A DNA stretch of 37,273 nt from Sulfurirhabdus sp043759595 (GCA_043759595.1 JAYVLG010000059.1:1-37273); one strand, 5' to 3'. Positions 22,131 to 31,391 are shown, counted from the stretch's first letter. Numbers and translations: made by a program. Notes: generated by a model from the sequence alone, not told the origin.

Positions 22131-24602
22131 CTATACAACAATATTAACCAAACGCCCCGGCACGACTACCACTTTCTTGGGTGGCTGCCCTTCCAGAAAT
22201 TTCTGCACTGCAGGGTTAGCCAACGCCAGACGCTCAATTTCTGCCTTATCCATATCTTTGGCAACACGCATATTGCCACGCAACTTGCCATTCACCTGTA
22301 GCACCAGTTCTATCTCATCCTGCACCAGGGCTGTTTCATCCACTTTCGGCCAGCCGGCATCGAGCAGATTCACGTTCGGCTTGAGTATCGCCCAGAGAGC
22401 GTGACCTATATGGGGCACGATAGGAGAAAGCATTTGCACCGTTTTTTCCAGCGCCTCCTGCCTGACACCTCTTCCGGCAGGGGTGGAATCTTCCATCTTG
22501 CCTAACGCATTCATTAACTCCATGATTGCAGCAATTACCGTATTAAACGTCTGACGCCGTCCGTAATCATCCGTTACCTTTTGAATGGTTTGGTGCAACT
22601 GGAAGCGTATCGCCTTCCATTCAGCACTCAATTCACCCCCTGTATACGCAGGCACAACGCCTTGTGCAACATGTTCCTGCACCGCTTTCCACAGCCGTTT
22701 CAGGAAACGAAACGCGCCTTCCACACCGGCATCTGACCATTCCAGACTTTGCTCAGGTGGGGCAGCAAACATCATGAACAAACGCGCAGTATCGGCACCG
22801 TACTGGTCAATTAAACCCTGCGGGTCAACCGTGTTACCCTTGGATTTGGACATTTTGGAACCATCTTTCAACACCATACCCTGGGTCAGCAGATTATTAA
22901 ATGGCTCGCAGGATGAGACCAGACCCGCATCCCGCATCAATTTATGGAAAAAGCGCGCATATAACAAATGCAAAATGGCATGCTCAATACCACCAATATA
23001 CTGGTCTACCGGTAACCAGTAATTTGCCCGCTCATCCAACATGGCATTGCCGCTGTCATGGCTCGCAAAACGTGCGTAGTACCAGGAGGACTCGACAAAA
23101 GTGTCCATGGTGTCGGTTTCGCGCTTTGCCTCGCCACCGCATTTAGGGCAAGTGGTTTGGTAAAACTCGGGCATTTTTTTTATAGGTGAACCAATATCGA
23201 TTTTCACCTCTTCCGGCAACACCACGGGTAAATCCGTTTCCGGAACTGACACATCGCCGCAACTTGCACAGTGAATGATCGGGATTGGGCAACCCCAGTA
23301 GCGCTGACGGGAAATGCCCCAGTCACGCAAACGAAACTGGGTACGTTTGCTGCCCAGCGATTTGGCTTCCAGGTCCCCGGCAATGGCATCAAATGCCGGC
23401 TGAAAATCCAACCCGTCATATTTCCCGGAATTCACGCAAACGCCATGCTCAGCATAGGCATCCACCCACTCGTCGTTAACATCAACGGCATCATAGCCAC
23501 CAGATTTTGATGTAATAACGGTTTTGAGCGGCAAACTGTATTTGCGAGCAAACGCAAAATCTCGTTCATCGTGTGCAGGCACCGCCATAACAGCACCTTC
23601 GCCATAACCCATCAGCACATAATTGGCCACCCACACCGGCAGTTTTTCACCATTCAAGGGGTGCAATACGAACTGCCCTGTTGGCATGCCCTTTTTTTCC
23701 ATGGTGGCGAGGTCGGCTTCGGCTACACCTCCATGCTTGCATTCAGCAATAAACGCAGCAAGCTCAGGGTTATTTTTAGCGGCTTCAGACGCCAGTGGGT
23801 GCTCACCAGCAACTGCCACGTAAGTTGCACCCATCAGTGTATCCGGACGGGTGGTATAAACCTTGAGCACGCCTTCGCCCGTTGCATAGGGAAAATGCAC
23901 TTCACAACCAAAACTCTTGCCAATCCAGTTGCGTTGCATGGTTTTTACCTGGTCAGGCCATCCTGTCAGGTTATCCAGTTCAGCCAGCAACTCTTCGGCA
24001 TAGGCGGTAATCCGCATGAAGTACATGGGAATATCGCGCTTTTCCACCAATGCACCACTGCGCCACCCACGACCATCAATCACTTGCTCGTTAGCAAGAA
24101 CCGTCATGTCCACCGGGTCCCAGTTGACCTGGGCAGTTTTTTTATAGATCAGGCCTTTTTCGAACAGTTGGGTAAATAACCACTGTTCCCATCGGTAATA
24201 CTTTGGCTGGCAAGTAGCAAACTCCCGATCCCAGTCAATGGCCAAACCCAGGGATTTAAGTTGTCCGCGCATGTAGTCAATGTTGGAATAGGTCCACGCC
24301 GCAGGTGCTACATTATTTTGTATGGCCGCATTTTCTGCAGGCAATCCGAAAGCATCCCACCCCATTGGCTGCAAGACATTGTAGCCCTGCATGCGGTGGA
24401 AACGAGAAAGCACATCGCCAATCGTATAATTGCGCACATGCCCCATATGCAGCTTGCCGGAAGGGTAGGGGAACATAGACAGACAATAGTATTTGGGCTT
24501 GTCGGAATTCTCGTTTGCCTTGAATGCCTGGGTTGACTCCCAGTATTGCTGGGCATCCTTTTCAACCTGTTCGGGATGGTATTGCCTATCCATGTCTTGC
24601 AT
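22131..24602 (-). CDS. leuS: Leucyl-tRNA synthetase
   Basis: This 823-residue class I synthetase has the HIGH motif as HMGH (52-55, in PYPSGKLHMGHVRNY) and KMSKS at 583-587 (DGSKMSKSKGNTVDP). The CP1 editing domain contains VYTTRPDTLMGATYV and GYGEGAVMAVPAHDERD. Zinc-type cysteine pairs CASC and CPKC are in the insert. It charges tRNA-Leu in the cytoplasm. The length is somewhat shorter than the 860 residues of E. coli but normal for betaproteobacteria. An ATG three codons downstream (MDRQYHP) is an alternative start. It is the first gene of the long minus-strand block. Confidence 0.98.
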   Translation of the reverse strand: MQDMDRQYHPEQVEKDAQQYWESTQAFKANENSDKPKYYCLSMFPYPSGKLHMGHVRNYTIGDVLSRFHRMQGYNVLQPMGWDAFGLPAENAAIQNNVAPAAWTYSNIDYMRGQLKSLGLAIDWDREFATCQPKYYRWEQWLFTQLFEKGLIYKKTAQVNWDPVDMTVLANEQVIDGRGWRSGALVEKRDIPMYFMRITAYAEELLAELDNLTGWPDQVKTMQRNWIGKSFGCEVHFPYATGEGVLKVYTTRPDTLMGATYVAVAGEHPLASEAAKNNPELAAFIAECKHGGVAEADLATMEKKGMPTGQFVLHPLNGEKLPVWVANYVLMGYGEGAVMAVPAHDERDFAFARKYSLPLKTVITSKSGGYDAVDVNDEWVDAYAEHGVCVNSGKYDGLDFQPAFDAIAGDLEAKSLGSKRTQFRLRDWGISRQRYWGCPIPIIHCASCGDVSVPETDLPVVLPEEVKIDIGSPIKKMPEFYQTTCPKCGGEAKRETDTMDTFVESSWYYARFASHDSGNAMLDERANYWLPVDQYIGGIEHAILHLLYARFFHKLMRDAGLVSSCEPFNNLLTQGMVLKDGSKMSKSKGNTVDPQGLIDQYGADTARLFMMFAAPPEQSLEWSDAGVEGAFRFLKRLWKAVQEHVAQGVVPAYTGGELSAEWKAIRFQLHQTIQKVTDDYGRRQTFNTVIAAIMELMNALGKMEDSTPAGRGVRQEALEKTVQMLSPIVPHIGHALWAILKPNVNLLDAGWPKVDETALVQDEIELVLQVNGKLRGNMRVAKDMDKAEIERLALANPAVQKFLEGQPPKKVVVVPGRLVNIVV

Positions 24603-24777
24603 GACTCAAAATCCGTGATTACCTTGAAAAACCAGCATTATACAGTAAGGAAGCTTAACCCGGATATCTCATCAACCCGAGGCTCTGCGTTCACAGGAAA
24701 GTGAAATTGACGGCAAGCTTACGCTGCATAGTGATAGCAGGAAGAGCAGCATTTTCTTTCCCTGCCTTACCCATAGA

Positions 24778-26106
24778 CTACTTGCCCGCGCCTGCCGCCA
24801 TCACAGCGTTATACGCTGAAGAGCCGACATAACCATCGGCATCGAGATGATTGGCTCGCTGAAAATCCCGCAAAGCGCGACGCGTATTGGGTCCGGCCAA
24901 ACCATCTGGCTGGCCAGAATAATATCCCAGCGCATTAAGCGCGGCCTGCAACTCGCGGGTTTGAGAGATAGTCAATGGCACGTTATCCTTCGGCCAAGCG
25001 CCAATAATGGAAGCGCCGCCGGCAATCCCTTCAGCGAGATATGCAACGCCGAGGGCATATGAAGTGGAATTATTGTAGCGTTTTATCACCCTGAAATTCG
25101 GGAAAGTTAAAAATCCCGGACCGCCTCTGCCCGCAGGTAATTCCAGCCTTGCAGACCGTTCTAGGTCTTCAGCGGCCCAGACTGCACCACCAGCACGACG
25201 AACCCCGCGCGCAGCCCATTCGCTGACCAGATAACTGCGCTCCGGGTCCCATTGATCCAGTTTAAACGTAACGGGGACAATCACTTCCTGCACTACCGGA
25301 GCACCTGTCTGCCACCCTGCCTGCTTGAGCAAATTAGCAGCAGAAGCCAAAGCATCAAACTCATCAGTCCAGATATTGCGGCGACCATCGCCATCCCAGT
25401 CAGCAGACCACTCAAGATAAGCCGTTGGTATGAATTGTGTCTGACCCATTGCCCCGGCCCACGAGCCGGTGAGTTGATCTCGTGTTGCAAAGCCGCGATC
25501 AATCATTTGTGCTGCAGCAATGAGCTGGCTTTCTGCCCAGTCGCGGCGACGGCCTTCCCAAGCCAGGGTTGCCAGAGATCGAATAATGTCATTGTTGACG
25601 GTAATCGTACCGTAGGAACTTTCCAGCCCCCATACTGCGAGCAGAATTTCAGCACGTACGTCATAGCGCGCAGCTATCGCATCGATTGTTTGACGGCGGG
25701 CTGCATAAGCCGCTTGCCCGTTGGATATCCGCAAATCTGATGCCGCACTGTCAAGATAAGACCAGATCGGACGCACAAATTCCGGCTGGCTTTGATCGCG
25801 CTCAATAATACGCTCATCGGGCTCAAGCCCGTCAAGCATAGAGGCTATCGTTTCAGCCTTTGCCCCTGCCTGGGTCAACCGAATGCGAAAACCGGCAAGC
25901 CAGTCAGCAAATAGCTGAACATCCTGCTTCGCCACCGCCTGATCCGCGTTCTTTAATCCGCAATTGACACAGGGCTCGGCAGTCTGTGGCTGACTTTGGT
26001 CGAGGGAAACTTTCACCCCCTGTCCATTTGTCGCACAACCGAATATCGTCAAAGAAACTAAAAATGCGGCTACTTTTCCGGCTATTATTTTATTCACTTT
26101 TCTCAC
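24778..26106 (-). CDS. Lytic murein transglycosylase, MltB family, with peptidoglycan-binding domain
   Basis: This 442-residue lipoprotein has the lipobox IFGC at Cys24. The MltB-type SLT domain has catalytic Glu162 in LLAVWGLESSYGTI, then TRDQLTGSWAGAMGQTQFIPTAYLE and DGDGRRNIWT. The C-terminal part from about 378 is a PG_binding_1 repeat (LQAALNALGYYSGQPDGLAGPNTRRALRDF in overlapping pieces). It should cleave the glycan strand into 1,6-anhydromuropeptides from the outer-membrane side of the periplasm. A linker with two Cys (CVNCG, about 46-49) after the signal is unusual. It stands alone, with 175 bp to leuS and 327 bp to prkB. Confidence 0.93.
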   Translation of the reverse strand: MRKVNKIIAGKVAAFLVSLTIFGCATNGQGVKVSLDQSQPQTAEPCVNCGLKNADQAVAKQDVQLFADWLAGFRIRLTQAGAKAETIASMLDGLEPDERIIERDQSQPEFVRPIWSYLDSAASDLRISNGQAAYAARRQTIDAIAARYDVRAEILLAVWGLESSYGTITVNNDIIRSLATLAWEGRRRDWAESQLIAAAQMIDRGFATRDQLTGSWAGAMGQTQFIPTAYLEWSADWDGDGRRNIWTDEFDALASAANLLKQAGWQTGAPVVQEVIVPVTFKLDQWDPERSYLVSEWAARGVRRAGGAVWAAEDLERSARLELPAGRGGPGFLTFPNFRVIKRYNNSTSYALGVAYLAEGIAGGASIIGAWPKDNVPLTISQTRELQAALNALGYYSGQPDGLAGPNTRRALRDFQRANHLDADGYVGSSAYNAVMAAGAGK

Positions 26107-26364
26107 CCAACTTTATGCTCAAAAAACCGCTCGACCCAGATAGGCTTGCTCCAACTTCTCAAACCGGATGCGGATCGCCTTTTTTACCTTCTTTGCTCTC
26201 AACTTAACCAAAAGATGTAACCATTTTTAAAAACACACAACCATTATAACCGCATTATCCGCACGCACCTTTCCCTGCAACTTGCCGCTCCATAAACGCA
26301 ATAGACCGCGCCTGATCTTGCTCATCGTACTATAAAGCCACATACTGCCATTACGAGCCACCTA

Positions 26365-26394
26365 GTGACAAAAGCAGCGCTAAGGGGCTATACT
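26365..26394 (+). promoter_or_regulatory. Sigma-70-type promoter of the phosphoribulokinase gene
   Basis: GTGACA (26365-26370; five of six match TTGACA) and TATACT (26389-26394) are separated by 18 bp. They place transcription start around 26401, about 30 nt ahead of the ATG, with a strong AGGAG ribosome-binding site in between. The rest of the 327-bp gap 26107-26433 shows no ORF or repeat. A CbbR site was not evident by eye. Confidence 0.55.
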
Positions 26395-26433
26395 GACTCA
26401 TTTTTATCTTTTAAAAAGCTGTAGGAGAGCCTG

Positions 26434-27309
26434 ATGTCCAAGAAGCATCCTGTTATCGCTGTGACCGGTTCATCCGGCGCCGGTACTACCACGGTAAAAC
26501 GTGCTTTCGAGCATATTTTCCGCCGTGAAAATCTGAACCCTGCCATTGTCGAAGGCGATAGCTTTCACAGCCTGGATCGCACTGCGTTCAAAGAAGCGGT
26601 AGCCAAGGCTGAAAAAGCCAAAACCCGCGCACCTAGCCACTTTGGGCCAGAAGCCAACCACTTCGACAAAATTGAAGAATTGTTCAAAACCTACGGCGAA
26701 ACCGGTTCGGGCAAGCGTCGCTTCTACCTGCACAATGACGAAGAAGCTGCTCCATACAAACAGGCTGCTGGCACTTTTACCCCTTGGAAAGCAATTCCCA
26801 AAGGAAGCGACTTGCTGTTTTATGAAGGTTTGCATGGTGGCGTTGTAAATGGCAAGGTTGATGTATCCAAGTATGCGGATTTGCTGATTGGCGTTGTGCC
26901 AATTGTGAATCTGGAGTGGATCCAGAAAATTCATCGCGACTGCGCTGAGCGTGGTTACTCTGCCGAAGCTGTCACTGACACGATTTTGCGCCGTATGCAC
27001 GACTACGTGCACTACATCACCCCGCAATTTTCTCGTAGCCATGTTAACTTCCAGCGCGTACCGACGGTTGACACCTCTAACCCGTTTATTGCTCGTGATA
27101 TCCCCACACCGGATGAAAGTTTCATCGTTATCCGCTTCAAGGATGCCAAGAAAGTGGATTTCCCTTACTTACTTAACATGATTAACGGTTCTTTCATGTC
27201 CCGTCCTAACACCATTGTTGTGCCTGGCGCGAAAATGGGTTTTGCGATGGAAGTAATTCTGACACCGCTGATTCATGAAATGATCTTGAACAAGAAAAAA
27301 GCGAAATAA
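26434..27309 (+). CDS. prkB: Phosphoribulokinase (proteobacterial class I)
   Basis: This 291-residue protein has the P-loop GSSGAGTTT (12-20), the VEGDSFHSLDR segment, the FYEGLHGGVV motif, and a C-terminal LTPLIHEMI stretch, all typical of the octameric proteobacterial enzyme. It phosphorylates ribulose 5-phosphate to ribulose 1,5-bisphosphate, the substrate of RuBisCO, so the organism probably fixes CO2 by the Calvin cycle. It has its own promoter (26365-26394), an AGGAG ribosome-binding site and a strong terminator (27332-27371). It is therefore a single-gene unit, with no other cbb gene in the window. The class I enzyme is normally activated by NADH and inhibited by AMP; this cannot be read from the sequence. 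Confidence 0.97.
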   Translation: MSKKHPVIAVTGSSGAGTTTVKRAFEHIFRRENLNPAIVEGDSFHSLDRTAFKEAVAKAEKAKTRAPSHFGPEANHFDKIEELFKTYGETGSGKRRFYLHNDEEAAPYKQAAGTFTPWKAIPKGSDLLFYEGLHGGVVNGKVDVSKYADLLIGVVPIVNLEWIQKIHRDCAERGYSAEAVTDTILRRMHDYVHYITPQFSRSHVNFQRVPTVDTSNPFIARDIPTPDESFIVIRFKDAKKVDFPYLLNMINGSFMSRPNTIVVPGAKMGFAMEVILTPLIHEMILNKKKAK

Positions 27310-27331
27310 CGGGTTTTCCCGTAATTTTCAG

Positions 27332-27371
27332 ACCGGCATAGTGAGGCAGTTGCTTTACTTGCCGGTTTTAT
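27332..27371 (+). terminator. Rho-independent terminator after prkB
   Basis: A long hairpin pairs ACCGGCA (27332-27338) with TGCCGGT (27360-27366) and AGTGAGGCA (27340-27348) with TGCTTTACT (27351-27359), including two G-U pairs and one bulged T. It is followed directly by TTTATAATTTTT. A smaller hairpin, ACGGG/CCCGT, lies just before it (27309-27322). It is the clearest intrinsic terminator in the window. Confidence 0.8.
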
Positions 27372-27452
27372 AATTTTTAAAGTTGAACCTTAAGTCGTAA
27401 ACCCGACTTTACCCCACTTTACATCACTTCAAAAACTATTGCTTTCAGTCTA

Positions 27453-27701
27453 CTATTTTAAAGTAGGGAAAAACGCAATTTCGTCTCCATTCTGAACGGG
27501 GGAATTCGGTTCAACAAAACGCTTATTAATAGTGATCTGAAGCTTTGTCAGATCTGCCAGAGCTTTCTGGTAACGCTCGCCTCGTTGGGCAAGAATTCCC
27601 GCCAGCGATTTCACATCCCGCACGTCATCAGGCAACAGCATTTCTTCCTGTGAGCAACCAATCACGTCTACCAGCCTCATAAAATACAAAATTTTTATCA
27701 T
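27453..27701 (-). CDS. MoaD/ThiS-like ubiquitin-fold protein lacking the C-terminal Gly-Gly
   Basis: The protein has 82 residues from ATG 27701 (AAAGGA ribosome-binding site; the longer frame to 27737 overlaps dedA). MIKILYFMRLVDVIG and the late NGDEIAFFPTLK match MoaD, the small subunit of molybdopterin synthase. MoaD normally ends in PP-x-x-GG, whose terminal glycine becomes the thiocarboxylate; here the protein stops at FPTLK. No other frame after the stop restores Gly-Gly. It therefore cannot act as a standard sulfur carrier unless the read has an error. No moaE is adjacent; it follows dedA by 2 bp. Confidence 0.75.
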   Translation of the reverse strand: MIKILYFMRLVDVIGCSQEEMLLPDDVRDVKSLAGILAQRGERYQKALADLTKLQITINKRFVEPNSPVQNGDEIAFFPTLK

Positions 27702-27703
27702 TT

Positions 27704-28258
27704 TTATCCTTTGTTTCGCCAACGATAAATTGCCCACATGAGCAAGCTAGCCAGCAATATAAACCCCAATATGGCTTCTTCATAGTGGCGAATATCTGTA
27801 ATCAGCAGTTCAAGCACACTGCCAAAAAAATAACCCAGCATGCCTATTACAATGGCCCAAACTGCTGCACCCACCATATTCAGCATCAAAAAACGATGCC
27901 ACGGTATGCCACTCATGCCTATCGCAATCGGTCCAATAATACGCAAACCGTAAAGAAAGCGGATGACTAAAATAAGCGGGGTATGGTGTTTGTGCAACAA
28001 TGATTGGACATGGGATGCGCGCGCAGCAAACCGTGGGTAATTTGCCAGAATTTTAACGCCTTTGTGCTGGCCAAGTAAAAAATAAAACTGATCCCCCAGC
28101 AAACTGCCTGCAAATGCCGCCGCGATCACCAGAGGCAGATCCAGATAACCACGAAATGCTGCAAATCCGGCCATCGCCAGAACCGTTTCGCCTTCCAGAA
28201 AAGTACCTAATAAAACGGCGAAATAGCCATAATTTTCGATGAAAGACTGGAGTGTCAC
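27704..28258 (-). CDS. DedA-family membrane protein
   Basis: This 184-residue protein has the DedA core: TFLEGETVLAMAGFAAFRGY, then GSLLGDQFYFLLGQHKG, the conserved RFLYGLRIIGPIAIGMSGIP segment and a final transmembrane helix. DedA proteins are inner-membrane, proton-dependent transporters implicated in undecaprenyl phosphate or phospholipid flipping and in resistance to envelope stress. The acidic pair in the first motif (Glu) and the Arg-rich loop are present. It reads into the MoaD-like gene with a 2-bp gap and follows the rhodanese gene by 21 bp, so the three probably form one transcript. Confidence 0.92.
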   Translation of the reverse strand: MTLQSFIENYGYFAVLLGTFLEGETVLAMAGFAAFRGYLDLPLVIAAAFAGSLLGDQFYFLLGQHKGVKILANYPRFAARASHVQSLLHKHHTPLILVIRFLYGLRIIGPIAIGMSGIPWHRFLMLNMVGAAVWAIVIGMLGYFFGSVLELLITDIRHYEEAILGFILLASLLMWAIYRWRNKG

Positions 28259-28279
28259 ACTTGCCTTATTGTCACGTGA

Positions 28280-28663
28280 TTATTTTTCAAGGGGGTAACC
28301 TTCCGCATCCCATAGTTCAACACCACCGGCCAGGTTATATACGGTTGCAAAACCCATTTGTTTTAGTGTCAGCGCGGCCAGGGCACTGCGCCCACCACTC
28401 TGGCAATACAGCAGAATGGTTTCTTCCTGTGCATGGCACAGACGTTCATCCCTATACTTGGTTCCAGCGTCTGCAGCACCCTCCAGCAACCCGCGGGGAA
28501 TGCAAATGGCGCCGGGCAAATGACTTTTTTCAAATTCATAAGGTTCTCTGATATCCACAACTAGCACTTTCTCTTCTTCGAGATTGTCTTTTGCTGTATC
28601 AGCATCCCATTCCTTGATCTGTTTGCGCGCTTCGCGCACGAAATCCCCAAGCGTCATCGCCAT
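28280..28663 (-). CDS. Single-domain rhodanese-like protein
   Basis: This 127-residue protein has an N-terminal helix (ARKQIKEWDADTAKDNLEEE) and then one rhodanese domain: VLVVDIREPYEFEKSHLPGA, the active-site loop CQSGGRS with Cys87, and GFATVYNLAGGVELW. The Cys loop should carry a persulfide for sulfur transfer; the natural acceptor is unknown. No signal peptide is visible, so it is cytoplasmic. The start codon MAM... has a weak AAGG upstream. It is first in a possible rhodanese-dedA-moaD-like transcript and is divergent from uvrD across 156 bp. Confidence 0.92.
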   Translation of the reverse strand: MAMTLGDFVREARKQIKEWDADTAKDNLEEEKVLVVDIREPYEFEKSHLPGAICIPRGLLEGAADAGTKYRDERLCHAQEETILLYCQSGGRSALAALTLKQMGFATVYNLAGGVELWDAEGYPLEK

Positions 28664-28819
28664 GATTTATAATACCTTCTCAATTAATCTTTTCGCCAAG
28701 TTTCACAACATCACAAAAACCAAAAATTTTGATTCATCAATTTATTGGCTGTTTGTGAACTTAAATAAAAACAGGGTCATACGGTTTTGCTCTTGGCTAC
28801 CATCCGGAAATTCTAGCAC

Positions 28820-30997
28820 ATGCCTTCTTCAATTTTATCTGGTCTCAACCCTCCTCAACTTGAAGCAGTCACGTTGCCCCATGAATCCGCGTTAATTTTA
28901 GCAGGGGCGGGGAGCGGTAAAACACGGGTACTCATTACCCGCATCGCTCACCTGATCCAAACCGGGCAAACCAGCCCTAATGGCATTTTAGCCGTTACTT
29001 TTACCAACAAAGCGGCAAAAGAGATGCTCGCCCGCCTTTCTACCATGCTGCCCATTAATCTGCGAGGCATGTGGATTGGCACATTTCACGGATTATGTAA
29101 CCGCTTACTTCGTGCTCATTATCATGATGCAGGACTACCTGCACTTTTCCAGATACTGGACAGTGCCGACCAGCTTGCCACCATCAAACGGTTAATGAAG
29201 AGCCTGAATGTGGACGATGAAAAATATCCACCCAAACAGGTACAACATTTTATCAATAGCAATAAAGAATCCGGCATCCGTGCTGCCAAGGTAGAAAGTT
29301 ATGATGCTTTCACCCACAAACTCACTGAACTGTATGCGGCCTATGACGAACAATGCAACCGTGAAGGGATAGTGGATTTTGCCGAGTTGCTGCTACGCTG
29401 CTATGAACTGCTCAGCCGAAACGAACTGCTACGGGAGCATTATCAAAGAAGGTTCAACTATATTCTGGTGGATGAATTCCAGGATACCAACCGTTTGCAA
29501 TACCTTTGGTTGAAGCTATTAGCAGGTAATAACAGTGCGGTTTTCGCAGTGGGTGATGATGACCAGTCCATTTATGCCTTCCGTGGGGCCCATTCCGGCA
29601 ACATGCGCGACTTTGAACAGGACTTTTCCGTAGAAAAAGTTATTAAGCTGGAACAGAATTACCGTTCACATGGCAATATTCTGGACGCTGCCAATGCGCT
29701 GATCAGCCAGAATAGAGGCCGTTTGGGTAAAAATCTTTGGACGTCAGAAGGCTCGGGCGAACCGATCCGCCTGTATGAAGCGGCTTCTGACCTGGAGGAA
29801 GCGTCTTTTATCGTAGATGAAGTGCGCAACTTGCACAAAAATGAAGGCTTGGCGCTTTCTAACATGGCCCTGCTTTATCGCTCCAATGCGCAATCCCGCA
29901 TTCTGGAGCACGCCCTGTTCAGCGCAAATATTCCCTATAAAGTTTATGGTGGCCTGCGCTTTTTCGAACGCCAGGAAATCAAGCATGCGCTGGCTTATCT
30001 GCGCCTCACTGCCAATGCCAATGATGACGGCGCGTTCTTGCGTATTATCAATTTCCCCACGCGAGGCATCGGTAACCGCAGTCTGGAACAACTACAGGAT
30101 ATTGCCAAGCAACAAAATATCAGCCTGTGGCAGGCTGCCATATCGGGCGCATTAAGCGGGAAGGCCGGCAGCAATATCACTACCTTTATCCAATTGATCG
30201 AATCCATGCGCGAAACTTGCAATGGGCTGCCGCTACAAGAGCAAATGGAACATATTCTGGTGCACAGTGGCCTATATACCCACTACCAGAACAGCAAAAC
30301 CGAGTCCGACCGAGTTGAAAACCTGGATGAACTGGTGAATGCAGCAACATTGTTCATGAATGACTTTGAAACCCAGCAACAAGCGGATAGTGAACAACAG
30401 GATGTACTGGCCTCCTTTCTTACCCATGCATCGCTGGAAGCTGGGGAACATCAGGCCATTGCGGGTTCCGATGCCCTACAATTAATGACTGTACATGCGG
30501 CCAAAGGACTGGAGTTTCATGCGGTATTTCTGAGCGGGATAGAAGAAGGACTATTCCCGCACGAACAAAGCCTGAATGAACGGGATGGCATCGAAGAAGA
30601 ACGGCGCTTGATGTATGTCGCCATTACCCGTGCCAAACGCAGATTGTATTTAAGCCTGGCCCAGAGCCGCATGCTGCATGGACAAATCCGTTATGGCATT
30701 CCTTCACGCTTTTTATCTGAACTGCCCGCAGAACTACTCAAGCGCATTAATACCTGGGCGCAACCGGCCTATACCGAGCAAACTTATTCCAGCAATTCTG
30801 CCAGTAAACCCATTAGCCGATCCAGTAACAACGATTCCCCTTGGCACATCGGGCAAAACGTCACCCATCCCAAATTTGGCGCGGGGGTGATTATCAACCA
30901 TGAGGGGAAGGGGGGTGATGCCAGAGTGCAAGTGAATTTCAGCCAGTCTGGAACCAAGTGGCTGGCATTGGAGTACGCTAAGCTGGAACCGGCTTAA
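28820..30997 (+). CDS. uvrD: UvrD/Rep-family DNA helicase, probably UvrD (helicase II)
   Basis: This 725-residue SF1A helicase has all core motifs: Q motif and Walker A AGAGSGKT (28-35), AVTFTNKAAKEM, the Walker B region DEFQDTN, VGDDDQSIYAFRGA, EQNYRS, TVHAAKGLEF and VAITRAKRRL. The C-terminus carries the Tudor-like UvrD tail: IGQNVTHPKFGAGVI, then VQVNFSQSGTKWLALEYAKLEP. That tail favours UvrD/PcrA over Rep. It unwinds DNA 3' to 5' in nucleotide excision and mismatch repair. The ATG start follows a promoter-sized 156-bp gap; no ribosome-binding site is obvious. Length is normal. Confidence 0.95.
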   Translation: MPSSILSGLNPPQLEAVTLPHESALILAGAGSGKTRVLITRIAHLIQTGQTSPNGILAVTFTNKAAKEMLARLSTMLPINLRGMWIGTFHGLCNRLLRAHYHDAGLPALFQILDSADQLATIKRLMKSLNVDDEKYPPKQVQHFINSNKESGIRAAKVESYDAFTHKLTELYAAYDEQCNREGIVDFAELLLRCYELLSRNELLREHYQRRFNYILVDEFQDTNRLQYLWLKLLAGNNSAVFAVGDDDQSIYAFRGAHSGNMRDFEQDFSVEKVIKLEQNYRSHGNILDAANALISQNRGRLGKNLWTSEGSGEPIRLYEAASDLEEASFIVDEVRNLHKNEGLALSNMALLYRSNAQSRILEHALFSANIPYKVYGGLRFFERQEIKHALAYLRLTANANDDGAFLRIINFPTRGIGNRSLEQLQDIAKQQNISLWQAAISGALSGKAGSNITTFIQLIESMRETCNGLPLQEQMEHILVHSGLYTHYQNSKTESDRVENLDELVNAATLFMNDFETQQQADSEQQDVLASFLTHASLEAGEHQAIAGSDALQLMTVHAAKGLEFHAVFLSGIEEGLFPHEQSLNERDGIEEERRLMYVAITRAKRRLYLSLAQSRMLHGQIRYGIPSRFLSELPAELLKRINTWAQPAYTEQTYSSNSASKPISRSSNNDSPWHIGQNVTHPKFGAGVIINHEGKGGDARVQVNFSQSGTKWLALEYAKLEPA

Positions 30998-31285
30998 GAT
31001 TGAAGCAGATAGAAAGTTTATTAAATTAACTGTTTTAAAATATACTTTCTCAAACTCACTCACTAACCCCTGTCAATGCTTGGAATATCTATTACGTTTT
31101 ACTTCTTTTATATGCCAGCAAGTGATGGATTCATCATGAAATGGTGAGGCACTTTTTATAATGGCAAAACCTTGTCGGAAAATCTTACACCCCTCCCATA
31201 TCTCTTCCACACTATCGCGCCCACTAATGCTCGCTGTGAAAAAAAACATGGCAAATCAATCCGTTATGATTTTTACATATTTATG
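30998..31285. other. AT-rich gap after uvrD without a gene
   Basis: A 60-codon open frame at 31161-31343 has no family resemblance and no well-placed ribosome-binding site, and it runs into the sigma-54 site. No repeat or strong terminator for uvrD was found here. The downstream part of the gap holds the sigma-54 promoter and hairpin described separately. Confidence 0.4.
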
Positions 31286-31301
31286 TGGCCTGAATATTGC
31301 T
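31286..31301 (+). promoter_or_regulatory. Sigma-54 (RpoN) promoter ahead of the VPLPA-CTERM gene
   Basis: TGGCCTGAATATTGCT fits the RpoN consensus TGGCAC-N5-TTGCW at nine of eleven informative positions. It has the essential GG (31287-31288) and GC (31299-31300) at exactly 10-bp spacing. Transcription should start near 31312, about 80 nt ahead of the ATG at 31392. PEP-CTERM-type exosortase targets in proteobacteria are commonly controlled by RpoN with the PrsK/PrsR two-component system, which supports the call. Confidence 0.6.
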
Positions 31302-31325
31302 TTAATCCATTGCAATGATTCCGAG

Positions 31326-31350
31326 CAGCGTGGTTCTCTGTAACACGCTG
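31326..31350 (+). promoter_or_regulatory. Hairpin in the 5' leader of the VPLPA-CTERM gene
   Basis: CAGCGTG (31326-31332) pairs with CACGCTG (31344-31350) around an 11-nt loop. It lies between the expected sigma-54 start and the coding region, 41 bp before the ATG. It could shape mRNA stability or translation, or mark an activator site; its role is not visible from sequence. Confidence 0.35.
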
Positions 31351-31391
31351 TACAAAGAATTTAAAAAACCAACCCAAACCTGGATTATTTA

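Noticed and set aside
31161..31343. 60-codon ORF upstream of the VPLPA-CTERM gene
   Set aside because: No family resemblance or well-placed ribosome-binding site, and it overlaps the sigma-54 site and leader hairpin.
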